Assembly: GCF_900142625.1 (NCBI RefSeq)
Contig: NZ_FRBN01000001.1
Coordinates: forward strand, 1 to 64,000
Reading direction: 5' to 3'
Origin: Roseovarius marisflavi
GTDB lineage: Bacteria > Pseudomonadota > Alphaproteobacteria > Rhodobacterales > Rhodobacteraceae
Length of the DNA stretch: 64,000 nt
Within the stretch, counting starts at the first letter, position 1; each line of letters opens with the position of its first letter. A program made the position numbers and the translations under genes. Shown here one piece after another: positions 19,436-27,976 of this stretch. The notes below the pieces were generated by a model. The model searched no databases. It was given only the letters and a program-made list of their open reading frames with translations, and was not told where the DNA came from.

Positions 19436-20224
19436 ATGTATGCATTTGATATCGAACGTCCGACCACCATCGGCGATGCGGTGAGCGCCCTTGGCCATGA
19501 AGAGGCGCAGGCGCTTGGCGGCGGGCAGACCCTTATCCCGACGCTGAAACAGCGCCTTGCGGCGCCGGCCAAACTTGTCAGCCTGACCGGGATTTCCGAG
19601 ATGAAGGGGATCTGTACGACCGATGACGGCAGCCTTTGCATTGGCGGTGGTACATGCCATGCCGATGTCGCGGCGGGCGCCGGGGCCTATCCCGCGCTTG
19701 CCGATCTTGCCGGTCACATCGGCGACCCGGCGGTGCGCAATCGCGGCACCATCGGCGGCAGCCTGGCCAATAATGACCCCTCGGCCTGTTATCCGTCGGC
19801 GGTTCTTGGCTCTGGCGCGACAATCATCACCAGCAATCGCGAGATCGCGGCGGATGATTTCTTTGACGGGCTGTTCACCACGGCGCTTGAGGATGGCGAG
19901 ATCATCACCGAGGTGCGCTTTCCGGTGCCCGAAAAGGCCAGCTATCAGAAGTTCGAGCAACCCGCCTCGCGCTTCGCGCTTGTCGGGGTGTTTGTCGCCA
20001 AATACGCCGACGGCGTGCGCGTGGCGGTGACCGGCGCGTCCGAGGGCGGCGTGTTCCGCTGGTCTGAGGCCGAGGCCGCGCTGAGCGCGAATTTCGCCCC
20101 CGAGGCGATTGAGGAACTAAGCGTTGATGGATCGGGCATGATCAGCGATCTGCACGGATCGGGCGATTACCGCGCCCATCTTGTGACGGTGATGACCCGG
20201 CGCGCGGTGGCGGCTGCGCACTGA
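19436..20224 (+). CDS. coxM: CO dehydrogenase-type medium subunit, FAD-binding
   Basis: 262-residue flavoprotein subunit of the hydroxylase. The FAD-binding sequences are LGGGQTLIPTLKQRL and TIGGSLANNDPSACYPSAVL, with GDPAVRNRGTIGG between. The CO-dehydrogenase flavoprotein C-terminal domain follows (FRWSEAEAALSANF). GGAGAG precedes the ATG. It is last in the S-L-M order typical of form II operons. Downstream 20225-20355 is non-coding and holds motif A copy 4. Confidence 0.95.
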   Translation: MYAFDIERPTTIGDAVSALGHEEAQALGGGQTLIPTLKQRLAAPAKLVSLTGISEMKGICTTDDGSLCIGGGTCHADVAAGAGAYPALADLAGHIGDPAVRNRGTIGGSLANNDPSACYPSAVLGSGATIITSNREIAADDFFDGLFTTALEDGEIITEVRFPVPEKASYQKFEQPASRFALVGVFVAKYADGVRVAVTGASEGGVFRWSEAEAALSANFAPEAIEELSVDGSGMISDLHGSGDYRAHLVTVMTRRAVAAAH

Positions 20225-20317
20225 TCCTGAACGCCATGCGAAGCGATTGGAATGGCGGGCCTTTACGGGCCTGCCATTTTTCATGGGCGGTGCTGTATCA
20301 TGGGGCGCGGGCGGGAC

Positions 20318-20350
20318 GCCTCCGGCGGGAGTATTTGTGCCAAGAAGAAG
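20318..20350. repeat. Intergenic motif A (copy 4), after penicillin-acylase stop
   Basis: Minus strand CTTCTTCTTGGCACA then AATACTCCCGCCGGAGGC, beginning five bases after the stop of the minus-strand hydrolase. It lies in the convergent gap with coxM. Same head and core as copies 1-3 and 5, and the CGCCGGAGGC tail is shared with copy 5. Confidence 0.78.
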
Positions 20351-20355
20351 GGGTG

Positions 20356-22833
20356 TCAGGGGGCTGCCGGGGTCAGCGTGGTGATGCCCACGGCAGCGGC
20401 GCGCGCCAGGCCCTCGTCAAGCGACATCGGGATATATTCGCCGCGCCGCCAGAGTTGCGAGAGGTCATCGTAATGGCGGCTGAGGAAATGGCCCGACTGG
20501 CCGGTGGCGATGACGAACACGCTGCTGTCGGGATCGGCGAAGTCATAGACCCCGCGGTAGCCGGCGCCGTGCACGTTCTGGAACGGATCGGGCCCGTCGC
20601 CGCCGCGTGTGCGCCCGCGCAACAGGGTGTTGTCGCCCCCCGAGGTGGATTGGCGGATGTTCACGAAATAGCGCAGGAGTGGCACTTCGCCGAGGACCTG
20701 ATGGTCATGGGTGGCCTGATGTGCGTCGCCCCATCGCAGGCTTTCCAGCGAGGTGCCATAGCGCTCTGATATCCAGATCAGCGCGTCGTCAAGTGCCATG
20801 CGCGCGATATCGGTGCAGGTCTCAATCGGCGAGGATTGCTTGACATCGCACCAGGCCGAAGCGCCATCGGCATTGCGGAACACGCGCTCGATAAAGACCG
20901 GGTCAGGGTGGTCAAACTCATAAGCCAGGGGGCCGAGATCATCGCGGATCAGCCGATTTTGAAGCGCGCGCATCCAGGCGGCGTAAATCAGCGGCTCGGG
21001 CAGGTGTTCGTTCATCTCGCCGTTCCACTCTGCCAAAAGCGTCAACGCGCGTTGGCGCAGGCGCTCTGGTGTGCCCTCGGGGGCGGCCTCGCCGGTGAAC
21101 CACAGATCGGCACCGATCAGGGGTAGAAGCGAGCGGGCGGTAAAGCTTACGTTGTCAAGCTGGGCCTCGATAAAGCTGTCGCGGGTATGCACCTCGCGGT
21201 TCTGCATCAGGCGTCGCCAGCGGTGCACGCGCTGTGTGTCGCCCCACAGAAAGCTCATGTGAAGCGGGAAGGGCCGGTCAACCACCTTGTTGTTGGTGTT
21301 GCCGAGGATCCCGCCCTGAGGGGCAATGAATTCGGGGTGGGCGGCATAGGCCAGCATCCCCTGCCAGCGGTTTTCCGGCAACCAGCCACGGCTTGGCATG
21401 CGGCCCTGGCTTTCGTGACGCGCATCGCGGCGCGGCATTGCGCCGATGGACTTAAGAGCGATCACCTCTTGATCGACAAGCGTCAGGTTCTGCGAGGGCG
21501 CCACGAAAAGCCGCCCGGCCTCGATCCCCTGATCCACCGATTGCGCCCGCATCAGCGCCATTGCGGCGGTCATCGTCGTGTCCTGCGCGCTCAGTGCGGT
21601 CCAGCTCAGGGCGGCGACATGACCGGCGGGGGTGACCTCGGCGAGGTCATAGTGGCTGCCGGGCAGGATCGGGCCATTGTCGGACCAGCGCAGGGTCAGC
21701 GTGACCGGGGCCTCGTCCTTGATCTGGATGATCGAGCGCGAGGTGCGGAACGGTTTGTACCCGTCAGGCGTGCGATATTCCGACGGGTTGGCCGGGTTGA
21801 GCTCTTCGATGAACAGGTCCTGATCATCCATGTAGGACGAGGTCACGCCCCAGCCCAAGCGCGCGCTGCGTCCGGTCAGGACCACCGGAATGCCCGGAAT
21901 GGTGCCGCCGATCACGCCACCGGAGCGCAACTCAAGCCGGGCCAGATACCAGATGCCGGGGGCTGAAAACCCCAGATGCGGATCATTGGCCAAGAGAGTG
22001 CCCCCCGAGGTCGAGCGCGCAGGCGCAGCAGCAAAGGCGTTCGAGGCCCCGGCAAAGGCGCGCTTGTTGAACGGCGACAGCGGGTCTTTGGGCGCGGTCT
22101 CGGCGCGGGCCACGCGCCGCCAGCTCTCGGCCGGGAACAGAGCGGCATAACCGGGCAGGGCGGCGATCCCGCTTCCGGGGGCGAGCGGCATGATATCGTC
22201 AAGCCGTGCCGCGTCTTCAAGCGCCAGTGAGGAGCGCGCAAACAGCACCTCGTTTTCAAGATGCGACGACAGTTGCACGGCCAGCAATTTGATCAGGGCA
22301 ATGGAATCGGCCGGCTGCCAGGGCGAAATCGGTGCGTTGAAAAGGAACTGTTCCGGCGCGCCGCGGCCAAGGGCGGAGGCGTTGATTTCGGCCAGCCGTG
22401 CATTAACGCCCGCGGAATAGGCCTTGAGCGCGGCGAGGGTTTGCGCATCCTGCACCTCGACCGACTGGCGCGCCTGCGTGTAAAGATCAAAGCGGCGCAG
22501 CACCTTGTCGATGTTGAGCGTGCGCGCGCCGAACACTTCTGAGAGGCGGCCCTGAGCCGTGCGGCGCATTATCATCATCTGCCAGAGGCGATCCTGGGCA
22601 TGGGCATAGCCGAGCCCGAAAAACGTATCCGCGTCGGTGGTACCAAAGATATGCGGAACATTGGCATTGTTGCGCACGATCTCGACCGGGGCGCTCAGGC
22701 CACTTACCGTGAGGTGCCTGTCATAATCGGGCAAGGAGCGCGACAACAAGAAATAGGCTCCGCTCAAAACCAGCAGCGCCAGAAGGACGGCCCCGCCCGC
22801 AAGGCGCAATAACCACTTCATAACCTGTGACAT
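20356..22833 (-). CDS. Penicillin acylase family (Ntn-hydrolase) protein
   Basis: 825-residue S45-type hydrolase exported by an N-terminal hydrophobic segment (residues 7-30). These enzymes are synthesised as a precursor cleaved before a Ser that becomes the beta-chain N-terminal nucleophile; here it is Ser264 in AFAGASNAFAAAPAR. The alpha-chain hallmarks VEIVRNNANVPHIFGTTDADTFFG appear split over residues 50-73, with GYAHAQDRLWQM after. GGTLLANDPHLGFSAPGIWY and the late HGAGYRGVYDFADPDSSVFV are also typical. Natural substrates (acyl-homoserine lactones or other amides) cannot be assigned. The start is MSQVMKWLLR. It is divergent from the dehydrogenase at 22919. Confidence 0.9.
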   Translation of the reverse strand: MSQVMKWLLRLAGGAVLLALLVLSGAYFLLSRSLPDYDRHLTVSGLSAPVEIVRNNANVPHIFGTTDADTFFGLGYAHAQDRLWQMMIMRRTAQGRLSEVFGARTLNIDKVLRRFDLYTQARQSVEVQDAQTLAALKAYSAGVNARLAEINASALGRGAPEQFLFNAPISPWQPADSIALIKLLAVQLSSHLENEVLFARSSLALEDAARLDDIMPLAPGSGIAALPGYAALFPAESWRRVARAETAPKDPLSPFNKRAFAGASNAFAAAPARSTSGGTLLANDPHLGFSAPGIWYLARLELRSGGVIGGTIPGIPVVLTGRSARLGWGVTSSYMDDQDLFIEELNPANPSEYRTPDGYKPFRTSRSIIQIKDEAPVTLTLRWSDNGPILPGSHYDLAEVTPAGHVAALSWTALSAQDTTMTAAMALMRAQSVDQGIEAGRLFVAPSQNLTLVDQEVIALKSIGAMPRRDARHESQGRMPSRGWLPENRWQGMLAYAAHPEFIAPQGGILGNTNNKVVDRPFPLHMSFLWGDTQRVHRWRRLMQNREVHTRDSFIEAQLDNVSFTARSLLPLIGADLWFTGEAAPEGTPERLRQRALTLLAEWNGEMNEHLPEPLIYAAWMRALQNRLIRDDLGPLAYEFDHPDPVFIERVFRNADGASAWCDVKQSSPIETCTDIARMALDDALIWISERYGTSLESLRWGDAHQATHDHQVLGEVPLLRYFVNIRQSTSGGDNTLLRGRTRGGDGPDPFQNVHGAGYRGVYDFADPDSSVFVIATGQSGHFLSRHYDDLSQLWRRGEYIPMSLDEGLARAAAVGITTLTPAAP

Positions 22834-22918
22834 GCCTGTCGCCCGTCCTATTTTCCACTTGCATCAGGCTTTGGGGATAGTCAGAAATCCGGGGCGAGAC
22901 AATGGGAGAGGAAAGACA

Positions 22919-23791
22919 ATGACGAAACTGGCGTTTCTTGGGCTCGGTGTGATGGGCTATCCGATGGCGGGGCATTTGCAGGCGGCTGGCCACGATGTCT
23001 GCGTCTATAACCGCACGGCGGCAAAAGCCGATAAATGGGCGGCCGAGCATGGCGGCTCGCATGCCGCGACCCCGCGCGAGGCGGCGGAAGGCGCGGATTT
23101 CGTGATGGCCTGCGTCGGCAATGACGATGATCTGCGCGGCGTTTGTCTTGGGCCGGACGGGGCTTTTGCGGGTATGAAGGCCGGGGCCACATTTGTCGAT
23201 CACACCACGGTGTCGGCGAAGGTCACGACCGAGCTTTACGCCGCGGCCAAGGCGGCGGGGCTGAACTTTGTCGATGCGCCGATTTCCGGTGGTCAGGCAG
23301 GGGCCGAAAACGGCCAGCTCTCGATCATGTGTGGCGGCGATCAGGGCGCCTATGACGCGGCCGAGCCGGTGATGAACACCTATGCCAAGCTGTGCCGCCG
23401 GATCGGCGAGAGTGGCGCCGGTCAGATGACCAAGATGTGCAACCAGATTGCCATTGCCGGTCTGGTTCAGGGGCTCAGCGAAGCGCTGCATTTCGCCGAC
23501 AAGGCCGGTCTTGACGGGCGTGCCGTGGTCGAGGTGATCAGCCAGGGCGCCGCCGGCAGCTGGCAGATGTCGAACCGCTACGAGACGATGATCGACGACA
23601 AGTTCGAGCATGGCTTTGCCGTCGACTGGATGCGCAAGGATCTGGGCATCTGCCTGAGCACGGCGGATGAAACCGGCGCCAGCCTGCCGGTCACGGCGCT
23701 TGTGGATCAGTTCTACAAGGATGTGCAGAACATGGGCGGCGGGCGTTGGGATACCTCAAGCCTGTTCAAACGCCTGAGCAAACTCGGCTAA
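22919..23791 (+). CDS. NAD(P)-dependent beta-hydroxyacid dehydrogenase (3-hydroxyisobutyrate dehydrogenase family)
   Basis: 290-residue oxidoreductase of the 3-hydroxyisobutyrate / tartronate-semialdehyde reductase family. It has a Rossmann GLGVMGYPMAGHLQAAGHDV at the N-terminus, FVDHTTVSAKVTTELY, the substrate-binding VDAPISGGQAGAENGQLSIM, and GAGQMTKMCNQ with the catalytic Lys. A helical C-terminal domain ends DTSSLFKRLSKLG. Start MTKLAFLG has GGGAGAGG upstream; the frame runs 29 codons further without similarity. The exact substrate is unknown. Confidence 0.93.
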   Translation: MTKLAFLGLGVMGYPMAGHLQAAGHDVCVYNRTAAKADKWAAEHGGSHAATPREAAEGADFVMACVGNDDDLRGVCLGPDGAFAGMKAGATFVDHTTVSAKVTTELYAAAKAAGLNFVDAPISGGQAGAENGQLSIMCGGDQGAYDAAEPVMNTYAKLCRRIGESGAGQMTKMCNQIAIAGLVQGLSEALHFADKAGLDGRAVVEVISQGAAGSWQMSNRYETMIDDKFEHGFAVDWMRKDLGICLSTADETGASLPVTALVDQFYKDVQNMGGGRWDTSSLFKRLSKLG

Positions 23792-23801
23792 AGCAGCAAC
23801 G

Positions 23802-23833
23802 GAGGCCGCTCTTCCTCCCGGTTGGGCGGCCTC
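23802..23833 (+). terminator. Possible terminator hairpin after dehydrogenase
   Basis: GAGGCCGC at 23802-23809 pairs with GCGGCCTC at 23826-23833 (8-bp stem, 16-base loop), between two convergent genes and 11 bases after the dehydrogenase stop. There is no clear T-tract on the plus strand, so factor-independent termination is only possible. Confidence 0.4.
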
Positions 23834-23847
23834 GCTTCGGGCCAGCG

Positions 23848-24237
23848 TCACGCGATGTGGCGCTCTCCCTTGAGCCATTTCACGGTATCGGCATAATCCA
23901 GCGCCAGTGAAAACAGATCAACCGCAAGCAGGACCATAAGGTAACGCGCATATCCCGGCGCGAGATCGCCCTTTGCCAAAAGCCACAGGATCAGCACGAC
24001 AAGCGGCGTCCAGATCAGCACATGCGGCAGGGCCATCATCTTTGAAAACCCGCGCTCAACCAGCATGATCACCCCATTCAAAAGCATCGCCCCGACAGCC
24101 ATGACCGCCACCCAGGCCCCCATCGGCGCCCCCAAAAACACCAGCGAGGCGGCATTCACCGGCACAAGGATAAGCGCGACCCAAAGCTGCACCCAAATGG
24201 GCAGGCGCCGATAGCTTTGCCAAATGTCCAAAATCAT
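23848..24237 (-). CDS. Small integral membrane protein, unknown function
   Basis: 129-residue protein with four predicted membrane helices (about residues 17-35, 41-60, 74-88 and 98-113) and a charged C-terminus (TVKWLKGERHIA). I do not recognise the family. Start MILDIWQSYRRLPIW follows an amphipathic pattern typical of short inner-membrane proteins. It converges with the dehydrogenase and lies downstream of the MFS gene across a repeat-filled 129-base gap. Confidence 0.75.
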   Translation of the reverse strand: MILDIWQSYRRLPIWVQLWVALILVPVNAASLVFLGAPMGAWVAVMAVGAMLLNGVIMLVERGFSKMMALPHVLIWTPLVVLILWLLAKGDLAPGYARYLMVLLAVDLFSLALDYADTVKWLKGERHIA

Positions 24238-24276
24238 GTGATTCCCAATTCGGTTAGTGTTTGCGGCAGGCCCCTT

Positions 24277-24348
24277 GGAAATGAGTATTTCAGGGAAAGA
24301 TGAAAGGAGGCAACATGTCTTTCACCGTTCTGAAAATACTCAAATTCG
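24277..24348. repeat. Inverted pair of intergenic motif B
   Basis: Two copies of a 30-base element face each other. One is at 24277-24306 (minus-strand reading CTTTCATCTTTCCCTGAAAT then ACTCATTTCC). The other is at 24319-24348 (plus-strand reading CTTTCACCGTTCTGAAAATA then CTCAAATTCG). They are 12 bases apart, so the pair can fold into one long imperfect hairpin. It lies 3' of the minus-strand MFS gene. A third copy is at 58171-58200. Confidence 0.7.
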
Positions 24349-24366
24349 ACATTTGTCTCATAGCTC

Positions 24367-25584
24367 TCAGGCGTCTTTCGGGCGCAGCATCAGCCAGATC
24401 AGCGCGCCGCCCGCCAGAACCAGAAACGGCGCCATGGCGAGATTGACCGCTGTCCAGCCGGTCTGAGCATCACCGCCCGAGCAGTTCATCAAGCCGCCAG
24501 AGGCAAGAGAGGCGAAGGTTACGCCGCCGAAGACCAGAAGGTCGTTCAGCCCCTGCATCCGGCCGCGCTCGTGCGGGGCGTGGGCTCCGGCAAGCATGGT
24601 CGTGGCCCCGATAAAGCCGAAGTTCCAGCCAAGCCCAAGCAGGATCAATGCGCCGAAGAAGTTGCCGATCTCGATGCCCTGCAAGGCCACGGCACCGGCA
24701 GCGGCCAGGATCAAAAGGCCGGTCGCCACGATCCTCTCGACGCCAAAGCGCGCGATCAGATGGCCTGTGAAGAAGGACGGTACATACATCGCCAGCACAT
24801 GGGCCGTGACAATATCAGCGGCATGGTTTTCGGTAAAACCACAGCCGACCACCGCCAGCGGGGTCGACGTCATCACCAGGTTCATCAGCGCGTAGGCCAC
24901 CATTGCACAGATCACGGCGACGGCGATGCGTGGTGTTCTGAGCAATTCCATCCGGGTACGCCCGCGCGGTGCGTCCACTGACGGCACCGGCGGCCTGGGA
25001 ATATCCAGCAGCAGAAACAAGAACGCGCCGCCAAGGTTCAGCGCAATCACCGCAAGATAGGTGCCGAGAAACGGAATCACCATCGCCTGCGAGGTGATCT
25101 TGACAAGTTGCGGGCCGATAATGGCGCTCAGCAACCCGCCCGCCATCACGTAAGAGATCGCCTTGGGGCGAAAGCCGTCGCTGGCCGTGTCGGCAGCGGC
25201 AAAGCGGTAAAACCCCTGTGCTGACATATAGGTGCCGGTGATCAGGCTTCCGAAAAGGAAGAGTGGAAACGACGCGACATAAAGGCCATAGGCCCCAATT
25301 GCCCCTCCGATTGCGCCAGCCCCTGCGCCAAGCATAAAGCCGGCGCGGCGCCCGTAGGTCTGCATCAGGTGCGAAACCGGCGTTGCCGAGAGCATCGAGC
25401 CGAGGACGATCAGCGAAATCGGCAGGGTGGCAAAACAGATATTGGTGGCCAAGGATTGCCCGGCCAAGCCGGCCACGACAAATATCATCGGCATCTGCGC
25501 GCCAAGAACCGCTTGTGCAGCGACCAGAACGGCAACATTGCGCCGGGCGCGGCTATCGTCGGGCATGAGGGCGGCATCAGTCAT
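24367..25584 (-). CDS. Major facilitator superfamily transporter
   Basis: 405-residue, 12-helix permease with a short N-terminal tail (MTDAALMPDDSRARRNVAVL). Helices alternate with short loops; LMQTYGRRAGFMLGAG follows the typical loop 2-3 pattern and a hydrophilic central loop DIPRPPVPSVDAPRGRTRME separates the halves. GLGWNFGFIGATTMLAGAHA, PHERGRMQGLND is a distinctive conserved run. Substrate unknown. Met15 of the long frame is taken as start because the upstream residues are Arg-rich and unconserved; Met21 is an alternative. It starts 42 bases after the cobB stop on the same strand. Confidence 0.88.
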   Translation of the reverse strand: MTDAALMPDDSRARRNVAVLVAAQAVLGAQMPMIFVVAGLAGQSLATNICFATLPISLIVLGSMLSATPVSHLMQTYGRRAGFMLGAGAGAIGGAIGAYGLYVASFPLFLFGSLITGTYMSAQGFYRFAAADTASDGFRPKAISYVMAGGLLSAIIGPQLVKITSQAMVIPFLGTYLAVIALNLGGAFLFLLLDIPRPPVPSVDAPRGRTRMELLRTPRIAVAVICAMVAYALMNLVMTSTPLAVVGCGFTENHAADIVTAHVLAMYVPSFFTGHLIARFGVERIVATGLLILAAAGAVALQGIEIGNFFGALILLGLGWNFGFIGATTMLAGAHAPHERGRMQGLNDLLVFGGVTFASLASGGLMNCSGGDAQTGWTAVNLAMAPFLVLAGGALIWLMLRPKDA

Positions 25585-25626
25585 GGGCAAAGTGCTAGAC
25601 CGCGTGCGCATGCGCCGCAAGCGCAA

Positions 25627-26892
25627 TTAACGCCGGTCGATCAGATGCGCGAACGAGCCACTGACCCGGCTGTGCTTCAATCCCATATCGGGCAGGGCGG
25701 TGCCCTCGGCGTCCTGAGCGGCAAACAGCGGCGGCCCTTCGGCGCGCAGGGTGCTGGCGTAATGAAATTCATGCCCGGCCCATGCGCCGCGAAACGGCCC
25801 GTCAGGGGCGGTGAGCCGCCGGTATCCCAGGTGCAGTTTGCGTGTGGCAAAACTGGTCTCAAGCGGCAAGAGGCCTGCCATGGCGTGGCGCGTGCCGTCC
25901 GCGTCGATCAGGCCCTCACCAAGGGTCATGTATCCGCCGCATTCTCCATAAATATCAGAGTTTTGCGCGGAGATCCTCAGGCTTTGCATGAAGGTGTGAG
26001 CGTTGCTCAGCCGCCCGGCATGCAGCTCGGGATAGCCGCCGGGCAGAAACACGAAACCGGCGTCGGGCACCGGCTCATCTTCGAGTGGCGAGAACATGCG
26101 AAGCTCTGCGCCCGCCGCGCGCCAATCGCCCAGCATATGCGGGTAGGCAAAGCCAAAGGCGCGGTCCTGTGCCACGGCAATCACCTGCGCGGGTGGCACA
26201 AGGCGGGCGGCTTTGCCGGGGGCGGGCAAGGGTGCGGCAAGCGCCAAAATCGCATTGCGATCAAGCGTGGCACCAAGCGCATCCGCCGCCGTGTTCAGGA
26301 AAGCCTCAAGATCGGCGCGCTCTGAGGCCTGCACCAATCCAAGGTGGCGCGAGGGCTGCGCGAGGTCGGGGCTGCGGCGCAGGGCTGCCAGAACCGGCAG
26401 GCCTAGCGGGGCGAGCGCGCGGCGCAACATTGCCTCGTGGCGCTCGGAGCCGACATTGTTGAGAATGACCCCGGCCACGCGCACGGAGGCATCATACCCG
26501 GCAAATCCGGCCACCAGCGGGGCGACAGAACCGGCCATTCGCCCGGCATCGACCACAAGCACCACCGGAAGCGACATTTTGCGCGCAAGGTCGGCCACCG
26601 CGCCGCGCCCGTCGGGCGCGGCGCCGTCAAACAGACCCATCGCGCCTTCGATGATCAAAAGACCGTCGCCTGCGGCCAGATCGGCAAGCCGCTCAGGTGA
26701 CATGGCCCAGGCATCAAGATTGGGGCAGGGCGCGCCACAGGCGGCCTCGTGAAAGCGGGGGTCGATGTAATCGGGGCCGGATTTGGCACCGCGCACCGCC
26801 AGCCCCTCGCGGGACAAAAGCCGCAAAAGCGCCAGCGTCACGGTTGTCTTGCCCGCACCCGACGAGGGCGCGGCCAGGATCAGCCCGGGCAT
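25627..26892 (-). CDS. cobB: Cobyrinate / hydrogenobyrinate a,c-diamide synthase
   Basis: 421-residue glutamine-dependent amidase that converts the a and c acetate side chains of the corrin ring to amides. The N-terminal dethiobiotin-synthetase-like ATPase has LILAAPSSGAGKTTVTLALL (Walker A), KSGPDYIDPRFHEAA and LLIIEGAMGLFDG. The C-terminal class I glutaminase-like domain has FLPGGYPELHAGRLS and YGECGGYMTLGEGLID with the nucleophile Cys, and a late GHEFHYAST. It overlaps cobA by 13 bases, so translation is coupled. Whether the substrate is the cobalt-containing or metal-free ring cannot be told here. Confidence 0.95.
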   Translation of the reverse strand: MPGLILAAPSSGAGKTTVTLALLRLLSREGLAVRGAKSGPDYIDPRFHEAACGAPCPNLDAWAMSPERLADLAAGDGLLIIEGAMGLFDGAAPDGRGAVADLARKMSLPVVLVVDAGRMAGSVAPLVAGFAGYDASVRVAGVILNNVGSERHEAMLRRALAPLGLPVLAALRRSPDLAQPSRHLGLVQASERADLEAFLNTAADALGATLDRNAILALAAPLPAPGKAARLVPPAQVIAVAQDRAFGFAYPHMLGDWRAAGAELRMFSPLEDEPVPDAGFVFLPGGYPELHAGRLSNAHTFMQSLRISAQNSDIYGECGGYMTLGEGLIDADGTRHAMAGLLPLETSFATRKLHLGYRRLTAPDGPFRGAWAGHEFHYASTLRAEGPPLFAAQDAEGTALPDMGLKHSRVSGSFAHLIDRR

Positions 26893-27755
26893 GAAACCTC
26901 GGCCGGGAGGCCACGCCCCAGAGGATCAAGGTCGCGCGGTGCCGCGCCTGCCATCATGCCTTGCCAGTCAAGCACCTGACGCATCAGGACAGAGCGCCCG
27001 ACGCAGAGGATCGCCGGCGGCTCCATCCCGCTGGCCTCGATATCGGCGGCCATCTGGCCGAGGGTGGTTTCAAGCACTTTTTGGTCCGGGGTGGTGGCCG
27101 AGGACACCACCGCGCAAGGCTCATCCGCGGGGCGGCCCGCGGCGAGCAACGAGGCAGTGATCTGGGCTGCGTGCTTCATGCCCATGTAGATCACGAGGAC
27201 CTGGCTACCCTTGGCGATGGCCTGCCAGTCGAGCGAACAGGGGGTTTCGCCGGATTGATCATGGCCGGTGACAAAGGTCACCGACTGGTTGACGTCGCGA
27301 TGGGTCACCGGGATGCCGGCATAGGCCAGACCGCCGATGCCCGCGCTGATGCCGGGGATGATGCGCACCGGCACGCCATGTTGCACCAGGGTTTGCGCCT
27401 CTTCGCCGCCACGCCCGAAGACAAACGGATCGCCGCCCTTGAGGCGCAGCACCTTGTGACCGGCGCGTGCCAGATCGACGAGTTGCAAAGAGATGTCGCG
27501 CTGTTTCGCCGAGGGCTTGCCGCCGCGTTTGCCCGCATAGATGTGGCGGGCCTGCGGGGCCCAGGCTAGAATATCCTGCTGCACCAGGGCGTCATAGATC
27601 ACCACATCGGCCTGATTGAGCGCATTGAGCGCATGCAGCGTCAAAAGCCCCGGATCACCGGGGCCTGCGCCGCAAAGCCAGACCCAGCCGGGTTTGAGTT
27701 CGGGCCAGTCATGCCCGGCAAGGCGGGCGGGAAAAGAGGGGTGCGAGTCGGTCAT
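26880..27755 (-). CDS. cobA: Uroporphyrinogen-III C-methyltransferase
   Basis: 291-residue SAM-dependent methyltransferase that makes precorrin-2, the branch point from tetrapyrrole to corrin synthesis. It has WLCGAGPGDPGLLTLHALNA, ADVVIYDALV, HIYAGKRGGKPSAKQ, LRLKGGDPFVFGRGGEEAQ and VIYMGMKHAAQI. No N-terminal CysG-type dehydrogenase domain, so it is the single-domain form. Start MTDSHPSFPARLAG is chosen because the frame upstream (76 codons) is low-similarity and contains motif A on the opposite strand. It is transcribed with cobB and divergent from cbiD. Confidence 0.95.
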   Translation of the reverse strand: MTDSHPSFPARLAGHDWPELKPGWVWLCGAGPGDPGLLTLHALNALNQADVVIYDALVQQDILAWAPQARHIYAGKRGGKPSAKQRDISLQLVDLARAGHKVLRLKGGDPFVFGRGGEEAQTLVQHGVPVRIIPGISAGIGGLAYAGIPVTHRDVNQSVTFVTGHDQSGETPCSLDWQAIAKGSQVLVIYMGMKHAAQITASLLAAGRPADEPCAVVSSATTPDQKVLETTLGQMAADIEASGMEPPAILCVGRSVLMRQVLDWQGMMAGAAPRDLDPLGRGLPAEVSCPG

Positions 27756-27976
27756 GCCTCTATATGCCGCGAGTCTGCCCGGGGGAAAAGGTGGCAAGCG
27801 ACGCAACACCGGGTGAAGAGCGACATGATCACACTTCACGCGCTCCGCATGCGGACAGCTGAGGAGCCTCCGGCGGGGATATTTAGGGCAAGAAGAAGGG
27901 GGAGGCCGCGAAAGATCCTCCGGGTGGATTTGGCAATTGGCCTTGTGCGGCGGCGCGCCTATAGTCCGCGCAAGAT
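27756..27976. other. Divergent cobA/cbiD intergenic region with motif A (copy 5)
   Basis: 221 bases between divergent cobalamin genes. Motif A occupies 27866-27898 (minus reading CTTCTTCTTGCCCTAAATAT then CCCCGCCGGAGGC). Unlike the other copies it does not follow an existing stop codon. I looked for the cobalamin riboswitch B12-box pattern on both strands and did not find it. Promoters for both sides must lie here but none is convincing. Confidence 0.55.

Noticed and set aside
26900..27755. CysG-type fused siroheme synthase
   Set aside because: Only the methyltransferase domain is present; no dehydrogenase/ferrochelatase domain upstream.
27756..27976. Possible cobalamin riboswitch upstream of cobA or cbiD
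   Set aside because: No B12-box-like GCCACTG stem or the GGGAA/GGTG conserved core in a correct order on either strand.
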